Positions 25,775 through 38,362 of a stretch of 64,000 nucleotides of DNA are shown in pieces. Both the position numbers and the translations under genes were made by a program. The DNA is from Dimorphilus gyrociliatus (taxonomy: Eukaryota > Annelida > Polychaeta > Dinophilidae): positions 1,408,156 through 1,472,155 of the forward strand of contig CAJFCJ010000013.1 of NCBI GenBank assembly GCA_904063045.1, given 5' to 3'. The notes under the pieces are model-generated. The model was not told the DNA's origin and searched no databases. It was given only the letters and a program-made list of their open reading frames with translations. Numbering within the stretch: position 1 is the stretch's first letter; each line of letters starts with the position of its first letter.

Positions 25775-27360
25775 CTATGGTCGATTAGGACGTTGAGTAG
25801 ATTTCCTCCTTGCTCTTAATAATTGTCCAGGAGTAGCAGGACCACGACGTTCGGGCGAACTACTCGTTGCTGGATTTCTATTATTAGCTGCATTACTATT
25901 TTCCATATTTACTCTGCTAGCACGATTAAATCTTCCTCGGGGAGGGTAAGGTCTTCTAACAGCCGGAGTTTCAGATTCGTTGTTCTGTTGAGTTGCTCCA
26001 CGGGATGAATTTGCTCCCTGTGTGGAGGAGATCACATCTCTCACTTCATAAGTTGGAGGTCGTCTTTCTGTTGATCCTGATACTATCGAAGAATTAAGTA
26101 TTCTAGGTAGAGATGGATTGTTCGACGAGCTCGATGTATTGTTTACTGATGATACGGAACGTACTATTGTTTCATCATCTTCCTCATCGGTGGTACTGCC
26201 GCTGCTAGAAAGGTCTGGAATTGAAATTAAGTGTCTTGTGATTGATGGTGGAAAAGAAGATTGAACGGGAGGACTTGGATTTGTTAGCTGTAGCACATCT
26301 CTACTCTCACTAAGATTTGCCAAAGCAGTTAGCATGTTGTTCACTTCGGTTAATTGTTCATTCAGCGCCAAAACTTCATCGATTTGACGAATTCTCTGAG
26401 TAGAGTTTGAATTTGCTTGCATTGTAGCTCGTTCCCTCAGTCGATTTTCCATATGTAGAAGTATCATCATTTGTTGGAGCACGAATCTACCTCTATGTAT
26501 TTGCTCTCGAAAAGATAATAGTCTTTGCTGGCCCGATCCGTGGGGTGATAAAACGAGCATTCTTCCCCTTGTTGGTGCTGGTGGTCTTAATTTTTCCAAA
26601 TCTTTAATATGTTCATTTGAGAATTTTTCTTTTCCATGCGTATGCATCAAAAATATCTTGAGAGGAGCCCTGAAACCACAGTCCTTTTCTGGACAACTGA
26701 CCCTCTTCTCTAATACTGATTGATTTTCCGCACATGCCTCCGTATAAGTCTTTTGGTCAATTCTACAAACAGGACACTTTTCTGAGTTTTCTCCAAAGGT
26801 TAATGTCCAAGCAAAAATGCAGGTATGGCAAAAGAGATGCTTATTAGTGCATTCCCTAATGTCCTTGGCGACTAAGTAACTATAGCCAAAACAAATTTTT
26901 AATTATAGTTTTAATTATTTGATACATAGTTAATTAACGAAATAAGAATCAGGAAAATATCAAATTATTAGAATACTCGAATAAAAAAACAACTTAAAAA
27001 CTACAAAGTTTTTATAAACCTAATAAAAATCATTAAATTTTACATTGAGATGCATATTAACTAACCAGATGTTGCAGGTCCATTTATCGATCTCTTCCTG
27101 TTTTAAGTCAATAAATATATCTTCGGGATAGCCACCAACTTTAACACCGTTGGGTTTCAGCACAGTTTCAACGGCATTCTAAAAAAAATAAGCCACGATT
27201 ATTCAATTGAATAAAAACAATATTTATTCAAAAATTTATATTATCTAAAGCTTGCAATATTACTGCATATTTTAATTAGATTAATAAGGTAAATCAAGGA
27301 AAATAGCAAAAAAACAAATACCTGAAAAGTTTGTTCTCGAATGCTATATCCAGTCGCCAT
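25775..27360 (-). CDS. RING-finger protein with TRAF-like zinc finger, 418 aa
   Basis: Three exons on the minus strand: 27322-27360, 27066-27178 and 25775-26879. A C3HC4 RING spans about residues 46-90: WTCNIC, then ECTNKHLFCHTCIFAW, then KCPVC. A second Cys/His cluster, SCPEKDCGFRAPLKIFLMH, resembles a TRAF-type zinc finger. A helical middle (FREQIHRGRFVLQQMMILL) and a long disordered Ser/Arg/Pro-rich tail follow, ending in RARRKSTQRPNRP. I infer an E3 ubiquitin ligase; the precise family is not clear. The RING codons are split across the exon 2/3 junction (CNIC). It is divergent from the Hsp20-like gene across 1.2 kb. Confidence 0.85.
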
Positions 27361-28545
27361 TTTCCCTGTTCTCAATTCCTAGTTGTATTACTTCTATTAT
27401 TGAATAGCCGTAGGTAATCAATATCGGTTGATATGCAACTTGAAAAACAGACCGTACATTTTGCCTAGATTACTTATCGCTCATTTATTATCGTTCTCTA
27501 ACATTTGTTTTATACTATTATAGAAAGTACTATCTTAAAATAAGAAATTCATACATTAATTAAGAAATTTTTAAATGGAAAAATATAACATAAACTGTTA
27601 ACTGTTTATAATTATTATAGTCATTTTTATCATAATAATAATATTATCAAAAAGGCGAATCATATTATGATAACGAGACCAGTGATTTAAATAAAAAAAA
27701 ACGGGTAAGCTTCTTTAAACGGCCTAACTTTATTATTCAATAAATAAATTATAATATGGAGAATATTTGAAATATCTGCTTGTTTTTTTTTTCACTAATT
27801 TACTAAATAAAATAATATATACAGTTAATTCTTTATTCTAAAATAGAGATAACGATAGAATGATAACCAAGAAAGTTTTATTCTTGGGAAATTGTGTAAA
27901 GTTACCTTAGAAAAATTCTTTTTACGAAGTAAATAGCTTGGAACGAAATTTATGGAACAAACCCAAACTTCAGACTCTTACTGCGTATTCTTTTTTTTTC
28001 TTTCTTACTACTCAATTTTGAAAGTTACATTGAGTTTTAGCTTTGCATATTTACTCAATTATTCCAGTATAAGAAAAAATAACAATGTAAGCCTATAAGT
28101 ACCAAACTGAGAGAAAAAACCATCTAGAAAAAGAATGTGCGAATCCAAAAAGTCACGTGATAAGGGAATAAAGCTGCATGGAAGTTTATACTATTGAGAT
28201 TATCAAAGTTTTCTTGCTTTTTTTTTTAATAAAAAAAAGGAGTATATTAAATTCCAAACATTGGTTAGCGTTAGCAGATAACAAGAAATCTTCTACGTAA
28301 TTGAAAGAAAACGATTTAATTCGATTTAGAAAACCTACAAATGAGTCTGCAATTACTGCAAAGTATTCAATTACGGAACAGCTCACAATTTTTAAATACG
28401 TTGAACTTTTGCAGAGAATATTGCAGCTGCTCTCTTATTTCCAACGTTTTGCGTATTATCAATTCTGCGAAGCATTAGCCTTATTTTTCTGCATTCAGCT
28501 CCATCTGGCGCTGCTTTTGCTGTACATTCGACATTCTGCTGGAAT
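27361..28545. other. divergent intergenic region
   Basis: This lies between the RING gene and the Hsp20-like gene. It contains GTCACGTGAT at 28152-28161, a near-perfect CLEAR/E-box palindrome about 390 bp before the Hsp20-like start. An 82-codon open frame just upstream of that gene (28301-28549) begins without an ATG and overlaps its start codon, so it is not called. Confidence 0.55.
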
Positions 28546-29421
28546 ATGAGTAATTTCAACAAAGAAGATTTTTCCGATTCCAAACTAGGTGGTTATAATT
28601 TTATTTTAAGTAAATTCAATGGAGTGAAATTGAACGACAACCCTCCTGAGCCTCAACCAGTTGTTAAATTGAAGAAAAAAGAAGTTCCTCAGATACCAAA
28701 GAAAAGTTTGCTCCAGAGGATAAGATTAAATAGAAGTGTAGATTGTTCTGGTATAATACGTACAACTGAAGTAGGTACTGAAAGAGCACCGCGTCAAGTA
28801 TTCCAACATCAAGAAGAGAAAAGAACGCTGCTAAAATATGGAACTAGAAAGGCTCATAGTGTAGAAGTTCATAGTCGTAAGGAAAGTGATGATGATACTG
28901 GCTCCAGTGCTAGTGAATCTTCTTATAGTCCCTTCAAGAAGTTGGCGACTTATCACGAAATAGCCGAAGTGTGTGATTATAGAAAAGGGGTAATTGTTCA
29001 ACGAAGAACTGAGAGATTAGACAGCGATGGACGACTTCGCCAGATTCTTGGTCAATCAAAACCGGGAGAAACTACCTTATTAATTATTCCTGTAAAGTGT
29101 GAGACCGACCTATTCGATGCCTCAGATATAATTGTCAAAAAAGAAGAATCTCATAGATCACTCTCAATAGATTTGCACCTTTCGCCTGACTTCCTTCAAG
29201 AGAAGGTAATGGTTAGATGTGTTTCGGGTGGAAAGAGAATAACTGTAACTGCCTTCAAACAAGAACCTTTAGGTGATGGTTCCAAATATGTTAGACGTTA
29301 CAGTCAATACTACGAACTACCTCATGCAATCAATTATGATTTGAAAGTCAATTTAAAAGATAACGGCGATTTGAATGTTCAAGGGCAACTTAAGGGACTA
29401 GATAGAGCACATACCAGTTAA
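28546..29421 (+). CDS. protein with Hsp20/alpha-crystallin-like domain, 291 aa
   Basis: This is a single exon. The C-terminal 85 residues (about 205-290) have the alpha-crystallin pattern: LSIDLHLSPDFLQEKVMVRC, GGKRITVTAFKQE, then YVRRYSQYYELPHAINYDLK and a final NGDLNVQGQL. In sHsps these positions are strand, R-x-[FY]-x-R-x-x-x-LP, and the DGxLxV beta-strand pair. The N-terminal 200 residues are unlike ordinary sHsps: polar, Lys/Ser-rich, with an acidic-serine patch (ESDDDTGSSASESSYS). The usual C-terminal I-x-I anchor is absent. An intact chaperone function is therefore inferred, not shown. No heat-shock element was recognised upstream. Confidence 0.75.
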   Translation: MSNFNKEDFSDSKLGGYNFILSKFNGVKLNDNPPEPQPVVKLKKKEVPQIPKKSLLQRIRLNRSVDCSGIIRTTEVGTERAPRQVFQHQEEKRTLLKYGTRKAHSVEVHSRKESDDDTGSSASESSYSPFKKLATYHEIAEVCDYRKGVIVQRRTERLDSDGRLRQILGQSKPGETTLLIIPVKCETDLFDASDIIVKKEESHRSLSIDLHLSPDFLQEKVMVRCVSGGKRITVTAFKQEPLGDGSKYVRRYSQYYELPHAINYDLKVNLKDNGDLNVQGQLKGLDRAHTS

Positions 29422-31098
29422 AAAACCTTGAACATATGTTGTTTACATCATGTGCTTTGCATCTGTAATAATCATCTCTGTATTGCTGTTCGTTTATTAG
29501 CATTCCGAAGATTCCTCGAATAGTTGTTGTAAAAACCGCTAGATGGCCATGTATGTTTCCTACGTATATTCACAACATATATATATATATTTATATATAT
29601 AGGTGTAGACTATATACTGATAAGACTTCCGGTGCCGCACTCTCGCTTTGATAATCGATTGTAAACAACGGCCAGCCAAATTATTGGCCTGGAGAAAAAT
29701 CTAGACTAAAATAGCTCTAAAAGCTTTTGAATATATTTTTAAAGAAACTAATAATAGGTGAAATACCCTTACTATTCAAATTATTTGAATATTAATCATT
29801 AGAATTTCAAATTCTCATTGCTCTTCATTGACGATATTTCTTTCTTCCGTTTTTTTAGATCGTGAATTCCTTTCATTCATATATAGATCGCAGCCCTCAC
29901 TAATAAAGTAATCATTGTGGTCTATATATATATAATATACAGTATACTGTATAAATATATATCTATATACCTACATATAAACTTATACTAACATGAACAG
30001 AAATATGACTTGTTGACACGTAGGCTTATCGATAGAGCAAAAGTGCACGCGTGACCTTGTTTACGTCTGCAAAAAGAAGAAAAAAAAACATAAACAGATC
30101 TTTAAAGAAAAAAGATTATTAATTTAAAGTGGTTTGAACCGGTCCATAAGAAAAGCTTCATTTTTTATCCTAGTCTGTAAAAACTGGGAAAACAACAAAA
30201 CAACATATTACATCAGTCAATAATCTCTCTCTCCCTCTGTCTCTTCTTTTTTGTCTTTATACCTATCTACTTATTAATCTATCTAGCTTTCATTCACTCA
30301 CTCAGTCACTCTTCTTTTATCATACGAGTTCTTTTTAATATAAAATAAATTTCTTTTTTATTAAAAAAAATATAATGATAATTACTTCATTATGACTGAT
30401 TTCTTTAATTAAACAAATTTTCTATCTCTAACGATGATGTCCTTATTAGCATTGTTGGAATGTTCTATTGTTCTTTTTTTAAAAAAAAAAAGAACGACCG
30501 GAAATTGAAAATGGCCGGGGTAAAAACAACACTAATAGCTTTAATAATAAACAAGTGTGTAAGAAAAAAAAGGAGTAAGATACAATGTCATTTTACCTGT
30601 ATAAATAATAATTGTATTTAAAATTTAACTTTTAAGTAATTTATGCCCGCCTACGCGATCGGAAGTGCAGAAAACTAAATCGGCACCTTAATCTTACTTG
30701 TAACAGATGGGGGGTCAGCGGGTACGAGATTTTTTCAAATCTTTATATTTTTTCTTTTATCAGTCATTGATTGAATTGTCAATAAGGTCAATATTTTTGT
30801 TGTAAATTGTACGATATATTTCAAGTGCTTTATTTTTCTGCTCTACTTTTTATGTACAGGTTGAAATAGATGTTTAAAGTAAGCAGATTTTATGAATGGA
30901 CAATTCGTGTACTACAGGTCAATCGGTGCTCGATTCTTATTGGTCCATTCGTCACGTGGTCTGTTATGGACCACGTGACTCATTGTAGCATACTTCTACT
31001 TCACTTTGAATTCGAAAACGCTTGGAACCAATTCGAGCCGAGAAACTTTTAACGAGAACTAGTTGGAAGAATATCAGAACAATATTTTTAAAGACTTT
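29422..31098. other. intergenic region and ETS promoter
   Basis: This stretch of 1.7 kb has no supported coding sequence. It contains TA-rich words including CAGTATACTGTA (29940-29951), a T7/A11 inverted run at about 30473-30494 and a GC-richer patch near 30645-30725 that may be a leader exon. At 30951-30979 is the palindromic E-box pair described separately. Confidence 0.55.
30951..30979. promoter_or_regulatory. palindromic double E-box before the ETS gene
   Basis: GTCACGTGGTC and its exact reverse complement GACCACGTGAC flank a 7 bp spacer (TGTTATG). Each arm contains the CACGTG core bound by bHLH-Zip factors. The site starts 148 bp before the ETS start codon. Perfect 11-bp arms in this AT-rich setting are unlikely by chance. 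Confidence 0.5.
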
Positions 31099-32546
31099 AT
31101 GGCAACCGCACTTTTCGGCAATCGTTTAGAACACGAGTTTCCGTTCAACGACGTTATAAGCTGCATGGAGGAATACTACTATCCAGCCACTAATCAAGAG
31201 GAGATTATCAAAGAACAATCAAACAGATATAATTGGCAAAACTTAGAAGCGAGTTTCAATTATTCTTCAAGCGAATCAGTTTACACCAGACCTGCTTGTT
31301 GTAAGTATAGACAAAAATATATATACATATACAATATATACGTACATGGTATATTAATAATAATGACAAACTAGTACCCAGACATAAATACAAACCTATT
31401 TCAAAAACAAACACACACACACATAAATATATATATATAATATTAAAATAAAAAGTGTTGTTTGTTATACTAGTGCTATGATAAACTTCAAGTTTGTCCT
31501 ATAATATAACTGCAAGATATATAAATTTATGAATTATATATATTTATAATAGTATACAATAGAGATATCTAATTTATTTATCATTTGTAAATGTTTGACA
31601 TTTTTATCGCCTAATCGCTTACTTTCGATAGTAAAAATCGTCTGAACGCGTATACATTTATTTATAGATGTATACTATACCAACTATATTCTATATACAC
31701 TAATAAATAAATATATATATATATATATATATATACTTTATGTATATAAATGATTACTATGTATAAATAATATAGCTCTATAAATTGTTACTTTATCAAA
31801 GAGGTATACTTAATACAACAGGCATCATTACATCTGTTAATGTAGACTACCCTTATAAGGAAAGAGATATTTATTTATAAAGATTATAATCATTATTTAA
31901 AAAAAAGGGCGTATTATCTTTAAGTGATAGCTGCATGTAACACTTTTTAAGGCTTTCAAAGGTTAAATGTAAAATTTAATGTTTCTTTTGTCTATAATTT
32001 AATTTACTTAACAGCTCCGCCTAACATTGGAATGGAAACAAATGATTTATCATTTAATGATGCGGACTTTGACTATCTAACTGCATCTGTAAGTTCATAC
32101 GGCAACCCCGAGTACGTTCAACAGGCGCCTCAAATGGCACAACTTCCTCAGAACAGATCAAATTCTCCAAAAATGGGCCGAACTAAGCCTAATATACAAT
32201 TATGGCAATTTTTGAGAAAACTCCTAAGTGAACCAGCATTATATGGAAAATCGATCAGATGGATAAACGAATCAGAAGGTTAGTTGGAAAATAATAACTT
32301 TTATCATTATTCAACCAGAATTTTACTCATTTGCTCTATTTTTTTTTCTTTTGTTTATTAGGCGTTTTCAAGATCGACAATTCTAATAAAGTTGCAGAAT
32401 TATGGGGAAAGGAGAAACACTGTCCCAGAATGAACTATGACAAACTTTCTCGCTCCATTAGAACTTATTACAAGAAGAACATAATCGTGAAGCCACCGAA
32501 TAATGCTAGAAGACTTGTCTACCAGTTTTGCCCTTCTTACCGATAA
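31099..32546 (+). CDS. SPDEF-like: SPDEF-type ETS transcription factor
   Basis: Three exons: 31099-31300, 32015-32278 and 32362-32546, about 216 aa. The C-terminal ETS domain includes IQLWQFLRKLLSEPALYGKS, IRWINESEGVFKIDNSNKVA, ELWGKEKHCPRMNYDKLSR, SIRTYYKKNIIVKPPN and RRLVYQFCPSY. MNYDKLSRSIR with YYKK and the final LVYQF match the SPDEF/PDEF subgroup better than ELF, GABP or ETS1 forms. The ETS domain is split after NESEG by an 83 bp intron. The N-terminal part is short and shows no clear PNT domain. The first in-frame stop upstream is a TAG at 31060-31062, so the ATG at 31099 is the start. An AGATGGCGC site (minus strand, 32553-32561) begins seven bases past the stop. Confidence 0.93.
31710..31735. 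repeat. (TA)n microsatellite
   Basis: AT dinucleotide run in intron 1 of the ETS gene. Confidence 0.8.
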
Positions 32547-33689
32547 GGCAAAGCGCCATCTGCAGACTGAACGGAAAAGTATTTTTTCTTAAACTTGCCT
32601 CGCTCAACTGTAATGTATATATATATATATATATATATTTATATAGATATGTATATACTTATATATATATATATATATATATTTATATCTATGCATGGTG
32701 CTACTGCCAAAATGATATTTAATCAAATCAAAAAAAGATGTTTAAGTGTAGTATTATGATTTTATTTTTTACATTTTCTCTTGTTTTTATCAAAGTTTTA
32801 TGAATTTAGTTTGTTTGAAAAAACTCTAATAAAGTAAAAGATAAAAATTGTTGAAATTACATATATATGCAGCCACATTTATATATATATAATATACATC
32901 TGAACTTTTTTTTGCAGTCGATTGCGGTGTAAATATTTGTTGATATCATGTAGGCCTAAAAATTAGTTTGTGAGAAAAAGTTATTGACACACTGAAGTCA
33001 ATAGCAACGAGTTTATTAGGTTTCATTACAATTATTCACGACCGGTGGAGGCAAAGGGTGCGTACTTTGCTGAATCTTCTTGTGATTGATTGGAAGATAA
33101 AGCCTAGTATAGCCCATGCGATTAGTTTCGACTGAGCTGAAAGCGATAAATACAACTTGTTTCCCGTTTTTCCGCCCTTTTAAAAAGTGAATTACAACAT
33201 TTACTTCTTCCAATCACACAACTTTTCAAATTAAAAAGAAATAGGAAGGAAAACTTTTTCCGGTCGTTCAGTAAGGAGATTAATTAGAAACGAAAGGCTG
33301 ACAAAAAGAGGCTGCTTTTCTTTATTCCGTTTATATAAAAAAAAACTGTTACGAACGGTAACCGAATCTGAATAACGCCTGTCAAACTGGGAGGAAATAT
33401 AATTTTTGGTTCGCTTTATGATTGATTAACTGATATAGTACGGTCGAGTTCTCCGACTGACAAACTATGACAAACTACAAACTACTGTTCGACGTGGGCG
33501 CCCCGCCAAGAAACCTCTACAAACCGTATTAGCACTGTTAGCTTTGTAGATGTTATGAAAAAAAGAGAGGCAGGGAGAAGAAAATTACTGCAAAAGGCTT
33601 TTTTTATGCGGTAGGCGAACGCATGTTTGCGCCGAGTTTTTACGTGTTATCTTGGCAACTGGAGCGCTGGTGACTGCAAAGTCTGCAAT
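32547..33689. other. 3' flank of ETS and promoter of the next gene
   Basis: This contains (TA)n tracts at about 32612-32684, then a more balanced stretch at 33300-33690 with GC-richer patches, likely promoter sequence of the downstream gene. A minus-strand open frame at 33016-33213 has no ATG at its 5' end and was not called. Confidence 0.55.
32612..32684. repeat. interrupted (TA)n microsatellite
   Basis: AT dinucleotide runs split by TTATATAGATATG, in the 3' flank of the ETS gene. Confidence 0.8.
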
Positions 33690-36652
33690 ATGAGGCTAGC
33701 CGTCGAATGTGTCGTTTACGCGGCGCTTATATGCGGTAAGAGTTTATTTTGCGTTTGTTAAAATATTGTTTACTTATCCTACTAAAAACTGTTTGCATTT
33801 AGCTAATTTCGCTCAGTGGTGCGGCGATGAATTTGTCACGCCGTTCTTACAACGAAACAAGCGCCTAACAGATATTAAAATACGTAACTGCTTAGATCAT
33901 ACAAGCGTTGTTCAATTAGAAGATGGAAGAATATTGCAGTTGCTTGCATTTCAAGAAATTAGTACGAGAATCCTACCAGGTATGTTTCTTTTTTTTTAAA
34001 TTTCAAAAAAAGAAAAGAATAATAGTATAGGAATTCATGATATATCTTATTATCTTTCTTTACACTCTTCATCAATATCTCCATTCCTCCTATGCTTCAT
34101 TCTTTTCTTTTCAATCCCAAAAGCTTTCTAATTTCTATGTAATTCCTAAAAATTCTACATACACCAATTATATAATTCTTAACGGTACCATTATAATTGT
34201 AGTCGTTTATAGAAAGAGGGTTTTCTACTCTTTCTCCCCTCTTCCAATATTCTACTCTCGATCTTTCTTTTACTCTCTTTCTCTTTGTTATCCTCTCGCA
34301 GTAAAGAAGGATTTATACATGTTTTGTAACTTTTTCTCTCCATCTAATACGATTTTTTTGTGTGCTTATTAATTGTATTGCCTTCTTTTTTATGCCACAT
34401 TTAAATATAATAAGTAGCATAAGAATATTATATATTTTAAAAAACAGAAAGGTAAGATAAGGAGAAGAAAAGTAAGAAGGAAAGAATAATCAGAATGAGG
34501 ATGCGAATAGGAAAGTTAATTAAAAGAGATTAATGTGTTGTTTCTATCGGTTTCTAAGCACATGTTTTCAACTGTATTTTCAAATTCTTAATAATCAGCC
34601 TTTTGAATATCATATTTCTTTTCGTATTATTCCTTCTGAGCCTAATCAACTTTCCTCAAAGTCTATAGCTCTATTACATTTCGTTCTGAGAACTTTTCGA
34701 GTATTATATATAAATTTATCATTGGCATCGCAGACAAACGCCAAATAGCTTATTTCGGATATCTAAAAATAGATTGAATATAGAGTAAAAAAGGTATAGA
34801 GAGAGAGAGAGAGAGAGAGGGAAAAGAAGGAAAAGAAGGAGAAAAACACTGAGTATACTGGAACGATCGGAATATAAAAAAGCTTTTGAAAACACTTAGG
34901 AAAAACGTGAAAGCTGATCTCCTCTAATTTCAGTATAATATCTTCTTTCTTTTTATGGATAAAAAGGCGAATTTACATCAGACATTGGATCAATAATAAT
35001 TCTTTAGGGGTACGGCATTCACTGTTGATCCGAAGACCTATAATATTTTTATGTACAATTTATTGAGAAGAATTCCAGCCTTTGAGGAAAAGAGAGGATT
35101 CCACTTCTTACGCTAAGGGAAAAGTTTAATAAAATGGTTTAGCGGCGGGGTCTTCCGGACTCTAAGTTGCATTCTTCTCCTCTATCATAATTTAATAGAA
35201 GAGAAAAAAAGGAAGAGAATGAAGAGAGATAGAAGCTTTTCAGTCATTTCGTTTAAATAGGTTCTACGCTTCTATCAATTAAAGATCATTCGTGTCACGA
35301 GTTTTATTCCTGGCTATCGACAAGACTCAATCTAACCATATCGTTACCACGCTAACCAAATCCCATGCTAACTAGCAAGATAATTCTCTAAAGAAGATAC
35401 CTCTTAATGTTAATTACTAATTGCTCTTCAGTATTTATTAATTAATAACCAGTTTAATTATTCATTGATAGACCTAATATATTCCATCATGAAGAATTAA
35501 TGTCACAAAAAAGACAGAAATATAGACTAAAGAAGAGGATAAACTCTTTGAGAGGGAAAAAAATAAATAGCGATAACATCTAATATGGCGATATTAGATC
35601 CTCTTTCATTCTTTTCCTATATTATGATTATGCCATATTTAATACTTTACTTTCGAAAGAACTGATATTCATGCTTTCTCTTTTCGTGGACTATATTTAT
35701 TCATATTACAAAAAGACCGGAACAGAAACTGAGTACTTTAACAATAACCTACAACATTAGACACTTGTAGCTCCGTGTCTTTTTTCGCATTTTTCCCTCT
35801 TCTATTTTTCATTTAATAGTCTGAAATATAGATCTCTTAGTTTTCTAGCTCCTTCTCCAAATCTTTCTCTGACTCTGCCTTGTAAAATTGCCATAAATAT
35901 CCAAGGTTTATATCCTTCATTCAAATTTATTTTATAATTCTGTTTCTACCACACTGTTTCTCATTTTCTCTTCTACTCCTCCCCCTTAACCACCCCTTCT
36001 ATTCTCTCTTTTCCTGGAACAGTTAACAAATTCACTCGCTTTGACGTTAAAACGCCTGTAGAATGTCAAGTCTAATGCGTCTCACAAACCATAGGCCTAT
36101 ATCACTTATATTGAATTTCAATTTTAACTATTGTTTTGTTATTTTCTCTTTGAAAAAGAAGAAGAAGAAGAGGAAATTAAAAGAGAAAAAATAAAAGAAA
36201 GAAAGAAAGAGAGAGACAGAGACAGAGACAGGGAAAGAGAGAAAGAGAGAAGCTAATTAACGAAAAGAAGAAAAATTGTTAATCTATTTAAAATTCATTA
36301 AAAAAATATTCTCTTTGTATATCCTTTTAATAGTAACATATGGACAAAGTTCTTTTTTTCACTTACACCTTTTCTTTCAATCCTCATTCTCTTCTTCATT
36401 TTTCCCTTCCTTTTAGAGAGATAAATATCATGTCATAATATATTGTCCTAAAAGGTCGTTTATTCTTGTTTGCATAAAGGTCAGGCTAAATAGCAACATA
36501 TTTATAGATTTCATATTCCTAAAGAATAAATGGTGAGAGAAAATAGAAAGAATAAATCCCTGGAATAAAAGGATAAGGCGTTCAGATATAGACAGATTTT
36601 ATCATTAATTTTAATAATTCTACAAAACTAGAGAGAAAAAAGAAAGAAAAAT

Positions 36653-36694
<42 letters not shown>

Positions 36695-38362
36695 AAATAA
36701 ACGATAATTAATGAATTTATCAGTAAATATAGGTATGTCAATCAAACGGAAAAAAAAAACAGGGCATGCTATATAGACGTCCCCTCAGCCTGAATACATA
36801 GAACGTGTTTCCATAAAGGCGTCATCAGCATCCTGATCGCCATGACTGTTATATCTATAGTAAATTCGTTCTGACGTACTTAGACATTGTAATTCCTTCG
36901 GTATTGAGTTATTATACGGAAACAGCAATCTGAATTATAGTTGTAATTAATTAAAACAAAGTATGTCACATGACAGGAATTTTGATATGTTTTCTTTTTT
37001 ATTTATAAAAAGAGTGAGAGTATAAAATGTCATTAAAAAAGTTGAAATTAAACATACAGCGAGAGAGAGAAAGAGAGAGATAAGGGTGGGTAGAGGGGGG
37101 GGGGAGAAGGGTGTGGGAGAGGAGAGAGAAAGGAGAGAGATGATAAAAAAGTAGGAAATATATGGTAAATTTAACACTGGTCTAGATTTCTGAAACGAAT
37201 TGATGTAGGGTTAAATCTAACCCTCAGGCTCACAACTGTTAGACGCTAATAATATTTGTATTCTCCATTTTTATGATTGCTTAGATTTGATAAAAAATCG
37301 GTGGAATTAAATGGTGTTTTTTTTTTAAATTTCTTTCAAATAGGAACTCGACTCTTATGTAACGGTTCTATTAAAGTAGAAGCTGATTATGAAATTCCAC
37401 CTGTCGACGCTTTTGGACAATTTTACATAATACCAAAGTCTTGGCATCAAATAACAATAACAAGTTTACAAGCTGAAACAAACGTATCTTTAGACGCTGA
37501 TATAGAATGGAGGCTAAAAAAGGGTGACAAACGCGTTTTGACGTCAACCAACTCGACTGGAATACGAACGATACGAGCGTCTAAACGAGTATTGGTCGTC
37601 GTGACTTTATTAACAAAACGGCCCAGTCGTCAGTTTTATGCCAATGGACGTTTATTTGCTGTAGATGGATTATTACAGATAACCACGGCAGGAAAGACAC
37701 TTGTCAACGTCACCAACTCCTTACGAATTCAGCAAACGTTCGAAATAGACGGCACAAACGAGATTAACGTCACTTCCGGCCTCCTCTCTGCCGATGGTCC
37801 AGTTCAGATAATGAAATACAGCTGCAAATCGGAGCAAACAGTGGTTGCATCGTTAGATTCCCTGCCAAATACTGTACAACTTCTACAATTAAAAGAAGAT
37901 ACTTTCGTCAAAATAATCTTATTTGGTTGTCCTCATTTAAAGAACGCGTCAATCTTTTCGAATTGCACGGTGAGAACATACGACGAGTATAAAGTCGATT
38001 CTCTAGATTGCTTCTTTCCCGCCGGAAATCATTCGATCGATTGTAGAACGATATTCGAATTACCAGAGAGGTGCCCATCGGAATTTGTTGAGACCATATT
38101 GGAAAAGAATCGTAAACTACCATCCGGGGCACAATTAAAGCGATTGAGCGCAGATGCACAATCAAGGGCAAGTGACAGCTCTGGAGGAACAACGAACGGA
38201 AACGGAAATGGATTATCGAGCTCAGTACTAGCGATTATTATCTCATTAGTAACATCTATAGTGTTTGTAATAGTTTGCATTCTTGGTTTTACTGTCTCCG
38301 AAGTCGTCTGCAAATCCGATGGAGGACTTAGAACTAAGATTCTACCGTTCATTAACAATTAA
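33690..38362 (+). CDS. orphan type I membrane glycoprotein, 413 aa
   Basis: Three exons: 33690-33735, 33803-33979 and 37344-38362. Exon 1 encodes a signal peptide (MRLAVECVVYAALICANFA). The ectodomain of about 330 residues has many Asn-X-Ser/Thr sequons (for example NVS, NVT twice, NAS, NCT, NHS) and several cysteines. A serine/glycine linker (SDSSGGTTNGNGNG) precedes one membrane helix (SSVLAIIISLVTSIVFVIV, then CILGF) and a cytoplasmic tail of about 25 residues. The family is unknown; the ectodomain looks beta-rich. The third intron boundary is TCAAATAG|GA, in phase 1. The 3.36 kb intron 2 is much longer than most here and is full of microsatellites. Confidence 0.8.
33980..37343 (+). other. 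long intron of the type I membrane protein gene
   Basis: No conserved coding segment was found on either strand in this 3.4 kb. It carries (GA)n tracts (34797-34819, 36661-36690, 37066-37080), a run of ten G residues in GAGGGGGGGGGGAG near 37092, and pyrimidine-rich patches. Confidence 0.55.
36661..36690. repeat. (AG)n microsatellite
   Basis: Uninterrupted AG repeat in the long intron of the type I membrane protein gene. Confidence 0.85.

Noticed and set aside
28301-28549. 82-codon frame overlapping the Hsp20-like start
   Set aside because: It begins without an ATG and has low-complexity leucine-rich composition; it is probably leader sequence.
30870-31052. 60-codon frame across the palindromic E-boxes
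   Set aside because: It lies in the ETS promoter or leader, ends before the ETS start, and is probably chance.
33016-33213. Minus-strand open frame of 65 codons
   Set aside because: Its first codon is TTG, not ATG, there is no supporting splice partner, and it shows no recognisable domain.
36947-37177. Minus-strand leucine/serine-rich frame
   Set aside because: Made by GA-rich repeats in an intron.
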